Assembly: GCF_019656015.1 (NCBI RefSeq)
Contig: NZ_BPKW01000001.1
Location: forward strand, 1-64,000
Length of the DNA stretch: 64,000 nt
Direction: 5' to 3'
From: Leuconostoc inhae
Lineage (GTDB): Bacteria; Bacillota; Bacilli; Lactobacillales; Lactobacillaceae
Below are positions 26,021-35,542 of the stretch, in pieces. The notes under the pieces were generated by a model. The model had not been told where the DNA came from and did not search any database. It saw nothing but the letters and a program-made list of their open reading frames with translations. A program made the translations under genes and the position numbers. The stretch's first letter is position 1, and the number at the start of each line of letters is the position of its first letter.

Positions 26021-27994
26021 ATGGGAAAAATACATGAACTCTCAAATTTATTAGCCAACCAAATTGCCGCCGGCGAAGTTATTGAACGGCCAGCGAGCGT
26101 GGTCAAGGAATTAGTCGAAAATGCCATTGATTCAGGCGCAACTCAAATTGAAGTCATTGTTGAGGATGCCGGTGAGACACTTATTCGTGTGGTTGATAAT
26201 GGATCAGGTATTGAGCCAGCAGATGTGCCATTGGCATTTACACGGCATGCAACAAGCAAAATAATGAATCGTCATGATTTGTTTAATATTATGTCACTTG
26301 GTTTTCGTGGTGAGGCCTTGCCATCGATTGCTGCTATTGCTGATGTCACTTTAAATACGACAACTGAATTAGCGACTCAAGGGGTTATGTACCATATTAA
26401 AGGTGGTAAGCAAGTGAGTGTCACGCCAGCCAATGGTCGGCGTGGCACTGTCATTTCAGTGCGGGATTTATTTTATAATACGCCAGCACGTTTGAAGTAT
26501 TTAAAACGGCCGCAAACAGAATTATCGCGGGTGGTTGATATTATGAATCGACTGGCTTTGTCATATACTAATATTGCATTTACCGTCACTTCTGATGGTC
26601 GAAATTTGCTCAAAACGACAGGAAACGGCAATCAGCAGCAAGTCATTGCTGCAATTTATGGCCGTGATACGGCGCAAAAAATGTTGTCGTTTGCTGGAGA
26701 AGATGACGATTTTAATGTGACAGGTTATGTTTCTTTACCTGAATTAACACGGGGATCGCGAGAATATCTAACAATATTAGTTAATGGCCGTTTTATTAAA
26801 AATTTTACGGTTTCTAATGCGATTATTCATGGTTATGGTTCTAAGCTAATGATTGGTCGCTTTCCGATGGGCGTCATTAATATTAGTACAGATCCGCTTT
26901 TGATAGATGTTAATGTGCATCCCCAAAAATCAGAAATTCGATTGTCAAAGGAAACAGAATTATCGGAATTGTTAGTACAAACAATCAAAAATCGTTTAGC
27001 AGATGAAAATTTGATTCCGGATGCTTATGAAAATTTATACGGTAAAACAAACGTAACTGAACATAAATCAGGACAACCAACACAAGTAGCACCATGGTTA
27101 AATACAAATTTAGCGCCTGTAATGCAATCTGATACTGAGACGAACACAGGATCAGATGTTATAGGTATCAGTATTACCGAGCAATCGCAATTATCAGATC
27201 GTGACATAAGCACATTTGTTGCTAAATACAAAAATGAAGCGACGTTACCGGTATTTGAGACATCTGAACCAGAACAGGTAACAGAATCAATTGCGACATA
27301 CCAGTCACCATTTACTGAAGCCACCGTTAAAAAGCAAGAAACACTTGATGTGATACCAACAAACACGAGTGGCTTTCCAGACTTGTCATATATTGGACAA
27401 ATGCATGGCACATTTTTATTTGCACAAAATGAAGATGGTTTATTTTTGATAGATCAACATGCAGCACAAGAGCGAATTAATTATGAATATTATCGTCAAA
27501 AAATTGGTGAAGTGAGTGATGATCAGCAGCGACTTTTAGTGCCAATAACAATTAACTATACCGCTTCAGATATGCTTAAAATTGCTGATCATGAACAGGA
27601 TTTATTGCAGGTTGGTTTAACTGTAGTACCATTTGGACCAACAAGTGTTATTATTCGTGAACATCCGACATGGTTTGAAAACGGTCAAGAAGAAGATACA
27701 ATTCGTGAAATGATTGATTGGATATTACGTGATGGCACGCTGACTGTGGCAGAATTTAGAGAAAAAGCGGCAATTATGATGAGTTGTAAACGTGCTATTC
27801 GTGCCAATATGCACCTTTCTGATGCGCAGGCACGCACACTACTTCAAACATTAGCAAATGCAGAAAACCCTTATAATTGCCCGCATGGTCGACCAGTTTT
27901 AACACAGTTTACGCTAACAGAGATGGAAAAAATGTTTAAACGTATTCAAGATTCTCATGAAAAATGGGAAACATACGATAATCATCCTTACTAA
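26021..27994 (+). CDS. mutL: DNA mismatch repair protein MutL
   Basis: 657 residues. GHKL ATPase motifs: ELVENAIDSGAT, VVDNGSGIEP, RHATSKI and GFRGEALPSI; the S5-like part follows to about 330. A variable linker (330-455) leads to the C-terminal domain with DQHAAQERINYE, which fits DQHAx2Ex4E, the metal-binding nicking motif of MutL proteins from bacteria without MutH. The late CPHGRP motif supports this. It nicks the new strand after MutS finds a mismatch. Start at ATG 26021 is the only in-frame start before the conserved N-terminus. Confidence 0.97.
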   Translation: MGKIHELSNLLANQIAAGEVIERPASVVKELVENAIDSGATQIEVIVEDAGETLIRVVDNGSGIEPADVPLAFTRHATSKIMNRHDLFNIMSLGFRGEALPSIAAIADVTLNTTTELATQGVMYHIKGGKQVSVTPANGRRGTVISVRDLFYNTPARLKYLKRPQTELSRVVDIMNRLALSYTNIAFTVTSDGRNLLKTTGNGNQQQVIAAIYGRDTAQKMLSFAGEDDDFNVTGYVSLPELTRGSREYLTILVNGRFIKNFTVSNAIIHGYGSKLMIGRFPMGVINISTDPLLIDVNVHPQKSEIRLSKETELSELLVQTIKNRLADENLIPDAYENLYGKTNVTEHKSGQPTQVAPWLNTNLAPVMQSDTETNTGSDVIGISITEQSQLSDRDISTFVAKYKNEATLPVFETSEPEQVTESIATYQSPFTEATVKKQETLDVIPTNTSGFPDLSYIGQMHGTFLFAQNEDGLFLIDQHAAQERINYEYYRQKIGEVSDDQQRLLVPITINYTASDMLKIADHEQDLLQVGLTVVPFGPTSVIIREHPTWFENGQEEDTIREMIDWILRDGTLTVAEFREKAAIMMSCKRAIRANMHLSDAQARTLLQTLANAENPYNCPHGRPVLTQFTLTEMEKMFKRIQDSHEKWETYDNHPY

Positions 27995-28034
27995 ATAGGT
28001 GCCAATTGGCACTGTACATACAGGAGAAATATAG

Positions 28035-28550
28035 ATGAACAACAATGATATTATTATTCGTCTGCGTTATGCCCTAAACATTCAAAACGCAGATATGATT
28101 AAAATTTTTGAATTTGGTAATGTGACTATTGATGAGACGCAATTACATACGTTGCTTACTAAGCAAGATGAAGGCAGTAAACGCGATGAAAAAATAGATG
28201 CCAAAGGCCTTGAATCTTTCATGAATGGTTTGATTATTTCTCAAAGAGGACAAAAATTTGGTCCTGATTTAAAGCCGGTGGCCCCAACTTTTGATATAAA
28301 TAAAGAAGAAAACATTAATAATGTTGTGATGAAAAAACTTAAAATTGCTATGTCTTATACAAGCGATGATTACATGAGTTTTTTGAAAACAGCAGGTGTG
28401 ACCATTTCAAATAATGAATTAAGTGCCGTATTACGTCGATCAGATCATCGTAATTATAAGCCAGCTGGTGATAGATATTTAAGAAATATTCTAAAAGGCA
28501 TGGCAATGGAATATCGACCAGCTGATGTTAAGAAAACTGCTCGCAAATAA
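28035..28550 (+). CDS. DUF1456 family protein (YehS-like)
   Basis: 171 residues built of two similar halves, each with RLRYALNIQN- or LKIAMSYTSDDY-type starts and a Leu-rich end (LESFMNGLIISQRG, and RYLRNILKGMAM). This duplicated layout is DUF1456/YehS, a widespread cytosolic family of unknown function. CAGGAG is eight bases before the ATG. It follows mutL by 40 bases with no terminator, so it may be cotranscribed with recG-mutS-mutL; whether it has a repair role cannot be told from sequence. Confidence 0.85.
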   Translation: MNNNDIIIRLRYALNIQNADMIKIFEFGNVTIDETQLHTLLTKQDEGSKRDEKIDAKGLESFMNGLIISQRGQKFGPDLKPVAPTFDINKEENINNVVMKKLKIAMSYTSDDYMSFLKTAGVTISNNELSAVLRRSDHRNYKPAGDRYLRNILKGMAMEYRPADVKKTARK

Positions 28551-28553
28551 GTG

Positions 28554-28582
28554 TTGTAAGCGTTTTCTTAATCGGTTACAAT
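28554..28582 (+). promoter_or_regulatory. ndk promoter with overlapping cre site
   Basis: TTGTAA (28554-28559), 17-base spacer, TACAAT (28577-28582) forms a promoter 31 bases before the ndk ATG. TTGTAAGCGTTTTCT (28554-28568) matches cre WTGNAANCGNWNNCW at every position and covers the -35, a position where CcpA binding would repress. Confidence 0.7.
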
Positions 28583-28612
28583 ATAGGTGATATAACTTTA
28601 CTGGAGGACAAT

Positions 28613-29026
28613 ATGACTGAACGTACTTTAATGTTGATTAAACCCGATGGTGTCAAACGTGGTAAAATGGGTGAAATTATTCGACGTATTGAAAATAAAG
28701 GCTATCAAATTAGTGCTATGAAAATGGTAGTCCCGACAGAAGAATTGCTTAATTTGCATTATGCTGAGCATGTTGGCAAGCCGTATTATCCTTCTCTTGT
28801 TAATTATATGATGTCGGGACCAGTTGTGGTTATGATTGGTGAAGGAACTAACATTATTTTAGGTTGGCGAACTTTAATGGGCGAAACTAACCCAACCAAG
28901 GCAGCGCCTGGAACTATTCGTGGTGATTTAGGACGTGAGTGGGATGGCGAAGCTATGATGAATCTTGTGCATGGTTCAGATAGTCTGTCGTCAGCAAAGC
29001 GCGAAATCAACCTATGGTTTACATAA
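28613..29026 (+). CDS. ndk: Nucleoside-diphosphate kinase
   Basis: 137 residues, full length. It transfers phosphate from ATP to other nucleoside diphosphates through a phospho-His intermediate. Motifs: TLMLIKPDGVKRG, YAEHVGKPYYPSL, GPVVVMIGEG, TNPTKAAPGTIRGDLG, then the active-site stretch NLVHGSDSLSSAKREI, where the usual N-x-[IV]-H-[GA]-S-D is kept as NLVHGSD. GGAGGA RBS. It has its own promoter carrying a perfect cre and is followed by a terminator. Confidence 0.96.
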   Translation: MTERTLMLIKPDGVKRGKMGEIIRRIENKGYQISAMKMVVPTEELLNLHYAEHVGKPYYPSLVNYMMSGPVVVMIGEGTNIILGWRTLMGETNPTKAAPGTIRGDLGREWDGEAMMNLVHGSDSLSSAKREINLWFT

Positions 29027-29030
29027 ATTT

Positions 29031-29073
29031 AAAACTTGACTGTGATTAATTTAATCTTAAGTCAAGTTTTTTT
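29031..29073 (+). terminator. Terminator of ndk
   Basis: AAAACTTGAC (29031-29040) pairs with GTCAAGTTTT (29061-29070), then T-run. Confidence 0.85.
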
Positions 29074-29137
29074 GTTCATTTTAGGTGGTTAAGCTAAAAG
29101 TTTGGTAAAATAGAAGATATAGACTCGGAGCCTAAAA

Positions 29138-30016
29138 ATGAAATTAAATGATATAACAATACTTGAAAACCAATCGTTAGCCCCATATGCACATACGCAA
29201 GTTGGCGGTAAGGTTGACTACTTAGCCATACCAAAGACACATTTAGAGTTACAACAGTTGTTGCATTGGGCAAAATTAAAAGCACAACCAGTACATATAT
29301 TTGGCCGGTTATCTAACCTAGTTGTTAGAAATGGTGGCTTACATGGTTTGTCAATTTTATTGCATGATTTACGCGATATTAAAGTTGATCAACGCACAAT
29401 TACAGCAGATGCCGGCGCAGACTTGATTATAGTGACTGAAGTGGCCATGACACATGGATTGACTGGATTAGAATGGGCAGCTGGTATCCCTGGTTCTGTT
29501 GGCGGTGCTATTTTTATGAATGCAGGTGCATATGGTGGACAAACAGAAATGGTAGTCACCACGGTCACTGCAATCATGCCGGATTTGAGCATACAAACAT
29601 TTAAATTAAGTGAGTTAGAATTTGGCTATCGTCACTCCATTTTTCAAGAAAATGGTGGTGTGATTGTGAGTGCCACGTTCACTTTGACACCGGACGTGAA
29701 ATCAGATATTCAATTACGTATGGATGTTAATAATTATCGACGGGCTGATAAGCAACCGTTAAATTATCCATCGAATGGATCAGTTTTTAAGCGACCAGAG
29801 GGGTATTTTGCGGGCAAATTGATTATGGACTCAGGTCTTCAGGGTACACGTATTGGGGGCATTGAAGTATCAAAAAAGCATGCTGGTTTTATGGTCAATA
29901 TTAACAATGGGACAGGTAACGATTATGAAGATTTGATTCATCACGTACAGGTAACCGTTAAAAAGAAGTTTAATGTTACCTTAGAAACTGAGGTGCGTAT
30001 CATAGGGGAGCGTTAA
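29138..30016 (+). CDS. murB: UDP-N-acetylenolpyruvoylglucosamine reductase
   Basis: 292 residues. FAD-dependent reduction that makes UDP-MurNAc, second step of peptidoglycan precursor synthesis. Visible: HTQVGGKVDYLAIP, the FAD loop FGRLSNLVVRNGG (GxxSN kept, although the usual second Gly is Leu), LEWAAGIPGSVGGAIFMNAGAYGG, the catalytic Ser in NGSVFKRPEG, and the C-terminal Glu in LETEVRIIG. CGGAGC is eight bases before the ATG. The antiporter gene follows four bases after the stop, so the cell-wall gene begins the c-di-AMP operon. Confidence 0.95.
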   Translation: MKLNDITILENQSLAPYAHTQVGGKVDYLAIPKTHLELQQLLHWAKLKAQPVHIFGRLSNLVVRNGGLHGLSILLHDLRDIKVDQRTITADAGADLIIVTEVAMTHGLTGLEWAAGIPGSVGGAIFMNAGAYGGQTEMVVTTVTAIMPDLSIQTFKLSELEFGYRHSIFQENGGVIVSATFTLTPDVKSDIQLRMDVNNYRRADKQPLNYPSNGSVFKRPEGYFAGKLIMDSGLQGTRIGGIEVSKKHAGFMVNINNGTGNDYEDLIHHVQVTVKKKFNVTLETEVRIIGER

Positions 30017-30020
30017 ATTT

Positions 30021-32114
30021 ATGGTGATATTAGAATTAGTGGTTATTTTGATCGTTTCGGTGACAATATCAAATGTTGTGTCACATTTTATACCTGATGT
30101 ACCAATAAGTTTGTTTCAAATTGCCATTGGATTGTTGCTTTCATTGGCTTTCGGTATATTTATTAAAATCGATTCACATTGGTTTATGTTATTATTTGTG
30201 GCACCGCTATTATATAATGATGCTTGGCGATTTCCAAAGCATGAATTGTGGGAATTACGTGGTCCAATTTTAGGTAATGCCATTATACTGGTATTATTGA
30301 CAACATTAGTTGGTGGCTTTTTCATACACTTGTTGATGCCTCAGTTAGAAACTTCCGTCGCCTTGGCCTTAGCTGCAGTTGTATCACCCACAGATCCTGT
30401 GGCGGTACAGGCAATTGCCAAACGTGTGAAATTACCAAAAACTGTTTTGCATATTGTTTCAGGTGAAAGTTTAATTAATGATGCCAGTGGTTTGGTTAGC
30501 TTTAATACGGCTATTAAGGCAACGGTTGCCGGTACATTTTTACTGAGCCATGCCATTGGAAATTTTTTTTGGATGACAATCGTTGGTTTAATCATTGGGT
30601 TATTACTGGGCAGTCTTTTAAATTGGATCGGCGATGTTTTTGATCGTGTTGGCTTGAATGATGTGGTATTTCATACGGTTGTAACGATACTGGCACCATT
30701 TTTAATTTATTGGGTAGCAGAGGACATATTTCATTCATCTGGTGTCATTGCAGTTGTTGCTGGAGCCATTATAACAAAGATACTAAGTGATCAACATGTT
30801 GACGCGCGAAATCCAGAAATTGCAATTACTAGTGTTAGAACATGGGAAATATTTGTCTATTTATTGAATGGTATTATTTTTGTGTTATTAGGTATTGAAT
30901 TACCGCCAGCGCTTGCTGCAGTTGTCCAAAATTCACAAATGAACACAGGACACGCTATTTTTTATGGCGTTGTTGTGTGGTTTATCATATTTGCTATTCG
31001 AACATTTTGGGCTTACGGTAATCAAATCGCGGCTTACATTAAAACCAAAGAAACGAAACCCTCATTTAACATGGCAGTAACATCAGGCTTAACAGGTGTA
31101 CGTGGTGCTGTGACGATGGCTGCTGTTATGACAGTCCCAACTATTATTAATGATGGCACTGCTTTTCCACAACGAGATTTATTAGTGTTTGTAGCGGCTG
31201 TTGTTGTTATTGTGAGTTTACTGGTAGCGACTATCATGTTGCCAATTATGACCAAAGAACGTTCAGCACATGATTTCACACAGCCGGAAATGTTAGATTC
31301 AGAAGCTGTGTCAACTGACACAAAAAAAGCTGAAATGACAGAATCTCAAGCACGTATTTTTGCTATTCAAGTAGGCATTCAAACATTACGAGAACAACAA
31401 CGTGAAGATAATCGTGCCATTGTCTATGAATTGATTACAAGAAAGCAGGGAACGATTGCTCAAATTAGGCGTCAGTTAATAGGTGATACGTCAGGTTACA
31501 CCAGCTCGGATGATTCAGAATTACGTCTTATCGGTCTGCAAGCACAACGTGATCGGTTACAACAATTGTTAGTTCATGAGGATATTTCACCATTAACCTT
31601 TTCGTCACAATCTAGACGTTTGGAACGACTTGAAAATTTGATAGCTGCTGACGCACAGTACCATTTTTCATCGCAATGGGCTTTGGTGCTTATGCGTCGA
31701 GGATTGCGTAGCATTCGTATCTGGTTTTCAGATGAAACCAGTGAAAAAATTAAAAAAGAAACATCTCTTGCCATGAGAGAAACTTCCAAAGAAGCCATTA
31801 AAGCGCTTTCGGCTCACATGGAAAAGTATAGTGGTGATACGGTAACGCATCGAGTCGAACGTCAAAATGCTTATAATTTAATTGTGGCATATCGTTATCG
31901 TATTGAAAATGAAAAACGTGTTGATACACCGGAGCAACGACAACTCGATGATAAAATACGGATGGAATTAGAGTTGAAAGCATTAAATGCTCAGCGCGAA
32001 ACTATCCAAAATTTATATGAACAACAACGTATTACACGCCAAGCTGGTATTAATATCAGGCAATTTATTAATTTTTCCGAAACAGCAGCATTAGCTGGGA
32101 AAGATGAAGAGTAG
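30021..32114 (+). CDS. Na+/H+ (cation/proton) antiporter, CPA1 family
   Basis: 697 residues. About twelve membrane helices over residues 1-420, containing VSPTDPVAVQ and SGESLINDASGLVSF, the Asp/Asn pairs that bind the cation in CPA1/NhaP proteins. From about 425 a long hydrophilic, helical tail of 270 residues rich in Arg, Glu and Gln follows, as in NhaP-type proteins with a cytosolic regulatory region. It extrudes Na+ or K+ in exchange for protons. Spacing of four bases after murB and 59 before cdaA suggests one transcript. Cation choice is not evident. Confidence 0.9.
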   Translation: MVILELVVILIVSVTISNVVSHFIPDVPISLFQIAIGLLLSLAFGIFIKIDSHWFMLLFVAPLLYNDAWRFPKHELWELRGPILGNAIILVLLTTLVGGFFIHLLMPQLETSVALALAAVVSPTDPVAVQAIAKRVKLPKTVLHIVSGESLINDASGLVSFNTAIKATVAGTFLLSHAIGNFFWMTIVGLIIGLLLGSLLNWIGDVFDRVGLNDVVFHTVVTILAPFLIYWVAEDIFHSSGVIAVVAGAIITKILSDQHVDARNPEIAITSVRTWEIFVYLLNGIIFVLLGIELPPALAAVVQNSQMNTGHAIFYGVVVWFIIFAIRTFWAYGNQIAAYIKTKETKPSFNMAVTSGLTGVRGAVTMAAVMTVPTIINDGTAFPQRDLLVFVAAVVVIVSLLVATIMLPIMTKERSAHDFTQPEMLDSEAVSTDTKKAEMTESQARIFAIQVGIQTLREQQREDNRAIVYELITRKQGTIAQIRRQLIGDTSGYTSSDDSELRLIGLQAQRDRLQQLLVHEDISPLTFSSQSRRLERLENLIAADAQYHFSSQWALVLMRRGLRSIRIWFSDETSEKIKKETSLAMRETSKEAIKALSAHMEKYSGDTVTHRVERQNAYNLIVAYRYRIENEKRVDTPEQRQLDDKIRMELELKALNAQRETIQNLYEQQRITRQAGINIRQFINFSETAALAGKDEE

Positions 32115-32173
32115 TTTGTGTGACATATTGATGTCTATTAGGCAGTTTATTGCAATGATGTAAAGGGGAAAAA

Positions 32174-32989
32174 ATGTTATCGTACCTAACAATTAACAAT
32201 CTTATGCATGCGGTCGATATTATAATTATTTGGTTTTTATTGTATAAAATTATTCAATTTGTAGAAGGCACGCGTGCACTGCAGATTTTATTTGGTGTTG
32301 GCACTGTCATCTTAGTCAAGGTAGTTAGCTGGTATCTTGGATTAATGACACTTTCTTGGGTGATGGATCAGCTGATTACATGGGCACCAATTGCTTTAGT
32401 TGTCATTTTCCAACAAGAAATTAGACGAGGCCTAGAAACTTTAGGACGTCGGTTAACTGTGCGGCGTGCACGTATTGATAATACTGTCGAACATCAGTTA
32501 ATTAAAAGTTTAGATGATTCTTTACAGTATATGTCTAAACGGCGCATTGGGGCGTTAATTACCATTCAACGTGACGCCCAGTTGGATGAATACATTAAGA
32601 CAGGGATTAAACTTGATGCTCATATTACCGGACAATTGTTGATTAATACTTTTATTCCAAACACGCCACTACATGATGGTGCGGTTATCATTAGTAAAGG
32701 CCGTATTGCAGTGGCAGCAGCTTATTTACCACTTTCAGAAAGTACGCGTATACCCAAAGAATTGGGGACGAGACACCGTGCAGCAGTAGGAATTTCTGAA
32801 GCTAGTGATGCAATTACTGTCGTTGTGTCAGAAGAAACTGGTGAAATTTCTATTACACAAAAAGGTGATTTGTTGAGACATATGGATCAAAAAAGTTACT
32901 TAAATTTCTTTGAACACCAGTTTATACCAGCAGTAGATAGTGTTGTTGCTAAGACGCATTGGTGGCGAAAAGGAGGACAAACACGATGA
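32174..32989 (+). CDS. cdaA: Diadenylate cyclase CdaA
   Basis: 271 residues. Three N-terminal membrane helices (about 10-95), then the DAC domain: LHDGAVIISKGRIAVAAAYLP and LGTRHRAAVGISE hold the DGA and RHR motifs that bind ATP and metal. It makes cyclic di-AMP from two ATP at the membrane. The gene is followed by cdaR with an ATGA overlap and then glmM, the standard Firmicutes trio in which CdaR and GlmM modulate the cyclase. RBS AAGGGG. Its product is the expected ligand of BusR, encoded in this window. Confidence 0.96.
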   Translation: MLSYLTINNLMHAVDIIIIWFLLYKIIQFVEGTRALQILFGVGTVILVKVVSWYLGLMTLSWVMDQLITWAPIALVVIFQQEIRRGLETLGRRLTVRRARIDNTVEHQLIKSLDDSLQYMSKRRIGALITIQRDAQLDEYIKTGIKLDAHITGQLLINTFIPNTPLHDGAVIISKGRIAVAAAYLPLSESTRIPKELGTRHRAAVGISEASDAITVVVSEETGEISITQKGDLLRHMDQKSYLNFFEHQFIPAVDSVVAKTHWWRKGGQTR

Positions 32990-34071
32990 AAAAAATAAAA
33001 CAGTCAAAAATTGTTAATCTCAGCATCGCGTTTGTTATTGCCATTTTGTTATCATCATATGTTTCAAGTACGCGGTCAACTAGATCATCAGGTAATGATT
33101 CTAATAATTTTTCAACAATCATACCAGAAAAAAAGGCAACATTAAAAGTGGCTTTGAATGTACAGTTTGATAATGATAAATATGTTGTTATAGGGGCGCC
33201 TACGACGGTACAAGTTGATATTGAAGGTTCAGGTGCGCTAGTTTCCGCGGCAAAAAGTCGTAATGATATTCAAGCAAGTATAGATTTAAGAGGCTTAAAA
33301 GCTGGTAAACGTACTGCTACAGTGGCATTACGTGGCGTAAATGCCTCTTTAACGTCAACAGTTAATCCGCAAAAAATAACGGTTACCATCGCGCGGAAAA
33401 CATCAGCAACAGTACCAGTTAATGTGAGTTATAATAAAGATAATATTGCTAAGGGCTATACGGCAGGTGAACCAACAACCAATCCAAAAAATGTGACAAT
33501 TAGTGGACCAAAGTCGAATGTTGATGCGGTTACGAGTGTTGCGGCACGTTTGAATTTGCCAAGTGGCGCGAAGGAGTCATTAACGCGTACAGCACAACTT
33601 GTAGCCTTGGATAAGGATGGTAATACAGTAGAGGTTAATTTCAGCCGTCAAACCGTTGATGCGACTTTAGCAATTGCACCAGAGGATTCCAAGCGACTCA
33701 CATTAAACGCCAGCGTTAAAAATGGTGAATCTAATAACTATCAAATCACGTTTGATCCGAAAACAGTGACGGCATATGGGTCATCTGATATACTTAATGC
33801 TATGGATAATATTAGTGTATCAGTTGATGTTGGTAATATTCGAGACGGTGGGACTGTTAATGTTAAATTACCTAGCATTGACGGCATTGTACGTTATGAT
33901 AAGACTGATGTGACGGCCATAGTCTCACAAATCAAAAACAGTAACAGTAGCAATAGTATGAGCGAAAGTAGCACGAACGATAGTTCAAACACGAGCTCAG
34001 CTACGTCATCAAGCGCTTCAGCATCTAGTGATACTGATACAAGTGATGCTAAGACTTCAAGTAGTAACTAG
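32986..34071 (+). CDS. cdaR: CdaR, YbbR-domain regulator of CdaA
   Basis: 361 residues. One N-terminal membrane anchor (IVNLSIAFVIAILLSSYV), then repeated YbbR beta domains (for example around APTTVQVDIEGS, GPKSNVDAVTSV, YGSSDILNAMDNISV) outside the membrane. The last 40 residues are almost only Ser, Asn, Thr, Asp and Ala, a flexible wall-side tail. Start at 32986 is preceded by GGAGGA and overlaps the cdaA stop; an upstream in-frame ATG at 32959 lies well inside cdaA. CdaR binds CdaA and tunes its activity, probably in response to the cell wall or turgor. Confidence 0.93.
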   Translation: MKKIKQSKIVNLSIAFVIAILLSSYVSSTRSTRSSGNDSNNFSTIIPEKKATLKVALNVQFDNDKYVVIGAPTTVQVDIEGSGALVSAAKSRNDIQASIDLRGLKAGKRTATVALRGVNASLTSTVNPQKITVTIARKTSATVPVNVSYNKDNIAKGYTAGEPTTNPKNVTISGPKSNVDAVTSVAARLNLPSGAKESLTRTAQLVALDKDGNTVEVNFSRQTVDATLAIAPEDSKRLTLNASVKNGESNNYQITFDPKTVTAYGSSDILNAMDNISVSVDVGNIRDGGTVNVKLPSIDGIVRYDKTDVTAIVSQIKNSNSSNSMSESSTNDSSNTSSATSSSASASSDTDTSDAKTSSSN

Positions 34072-34089
34072 AGAAGGCGAGATAAAAAA

Positions 34090-35454
34090 ATGTCAGATAT
34101 TAAATTAAAATACTTTGGAACAGATGGTGTACGTGGAATTGCTAATGAATCATTAACACCAGAATTAGCATTTCGTTTAGGACGTACAGGTGGTGCAATT
34201 TTAACACAGCATGCTGAAAGTCATAAAAAGCCAGTTGTTATTGTTGGCAGAGATACAAGAATTTCTGGTGAAATGTTACAACAAGCTATTGTTGCTGGAT
34301 TTTTGTCGGTGGGTATTGATGTTTTAAGTTTAGGCGTTATAACGACACCGGCAGTTGCATTTTTAGTACAGGATTTGGAAGCAGATGCGGGGGTACAAAT
34401 TACAGCCTCACACAATCCAGCCGCAGATAATGGGATTAAATTTTTTGGTAATGATGGCTTTAAGTTGTCAGATGAACTTGAATATGAGATTGAACAATTA
34501 TTGGATGCACCAACTGACACGTTATCAAGGCCTAGTGCTGAGGGAATTGGTGTTGTTAATAATTATCCTGAAGGTGCTTTGCGGTACATGAGCTTCTTAC
34601 AAAAAACAATTCCAACAGATCTTGTGGGTATGCGAGTGGCACTTGATGGAGCTAATGGTGCAACTAGTGGGCTACTGGCACGCTTATTTGCAGACTTAAA
34701 CGTTGAATTTGTAACTATGGGAACAGAACCTAATGGTTTAAATATTAATGATGGTGTCGGCTCGACACATCCTGAAGCACTAGCAGAGCTTGTTCAAACA
34801 AATGACGTACAAGCTGGTTTATCGTTTGATGGGGATGGCGATCGCTTGATTGCTGTTGACGAAAATGGTGAAATTGTCGATGGTGATAAAATTATGTTTA
34901 TCATTGGCAAATTTATGAACGAGCAAGGACGACTGAAACATAACACAGTTGTTTCAACGGTTATGAGTAATATTGGTTTTTATAAAGCGTTGACGGATAA
35001 TGGCATGATGAGTGTACAAACTGCCATTGGTGATCGTTATGTTATGGAAGAAATGTCTAAATCAGATTATAATCTTGGTGGCGAGCAATCAGGGCATATC
35101 ATTTTCCGTGATTGGGCCACAACTGGTGACGGGTTATTGACAGCCTTACAACTGTTGTATGTTATGAAGGAAACGAGCACCAACCTGTCTGAACTAGCGG
35201 CAGCAGTGCAATTATATCCTCAAAAATTAGTTAACATTAAAGTTGACGATAAAATAGCGATTCAACAAAATCCAGCGGTTGTGAGTAAAATTGCAGAAGT
35301 AGAGGCACAAATGGCCGGAGATGGTCGTGTACTCGTACGCCCATCAGGCACGGAGTCATTGATTCGAGTAATGGCTGAAGCACCTACAACAGAGCTTGTT
35401 GAACGGTATGTTGAGATGATTGCTGCTGTTGTTCGTGAGCAGACAATGCAATAA
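34090..35454 (+). CDS. glmM: Phosphoglucosamine mutase
   Basis: 454 residues. It converts glucosamine-6-phosphate to glucosamine-1-phosphate for UDP-GlcNAc. Phosphoserine loop [17 protein letters not shown], metal loop [12 protein letters not shown], sugar loop [10 protein letters not shown], phosphate loop [12 protein letters not shown] are all present. GlmM binds CdaA and lowers c-di-AMP output in Bacillus and Lactococcus, and the gene order here matches. GAAGGCGAG precedes the ATG. A weak terminator follows. Confidence 0.97.
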   Translation: MSDIKLKYFGTDGVRGIANESLTPELAFRLGRTGGAILTQHAESHKKPVVIVGRDTRISGEMLQQAIVAGFLSVGIDVLSLGVITTPAVAFLVQDLEADAGVQITASHNPAADNGIKFFGNDGFKLSDELEYEIEQLLDAPTDTLSRPSAEGIGVVNNYPEGALRYMSFLQKTIPTDLVGMRVALDGANGATSGLLARLFADLNVEFVTMGTEPNGLNINDGVGSTHPEALAELVQTNDVQAGLSFDGDGDRLIAVDENGEIVDGDKIMFIIGKFMNEQGRLKHNTVVSTVMSNIGFYKALTDNGMMSVQTAIGDRYVMEEMSKSDYNLGGEQSGHIIFRDWATTGDGLLTALQLLYVMKETSTNLSELAAAVQLYPQKLVNIKVDDKIAIQQNPAVVSKIAEVEAQMAGDGRVLVRPSGTESLIRVMAEAPTTELVERYVEMIAAVVREQTMQ

Positions 35455-35463
35455 AAATGATTG

Positions 35464-35499
35464 AAGCGCTAAGTTTATTAAAACTATGGTGCTTTTTTT
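35464..35499 (+). terminator. Possible weak terminator after glmM
   Basis: AAGCGC and GTGCTT (one G-U pair) flank a 19-base loop, followed by seven T. It lies between glmM and a TATAAT (about 35502-35507) that may drive rnc. Confidence 0.45.
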
Positions 35500-35542
35500 G
35501 ATATAATAAAGTATAAAACTAGAATTTAAAAGGAAAAAAACC

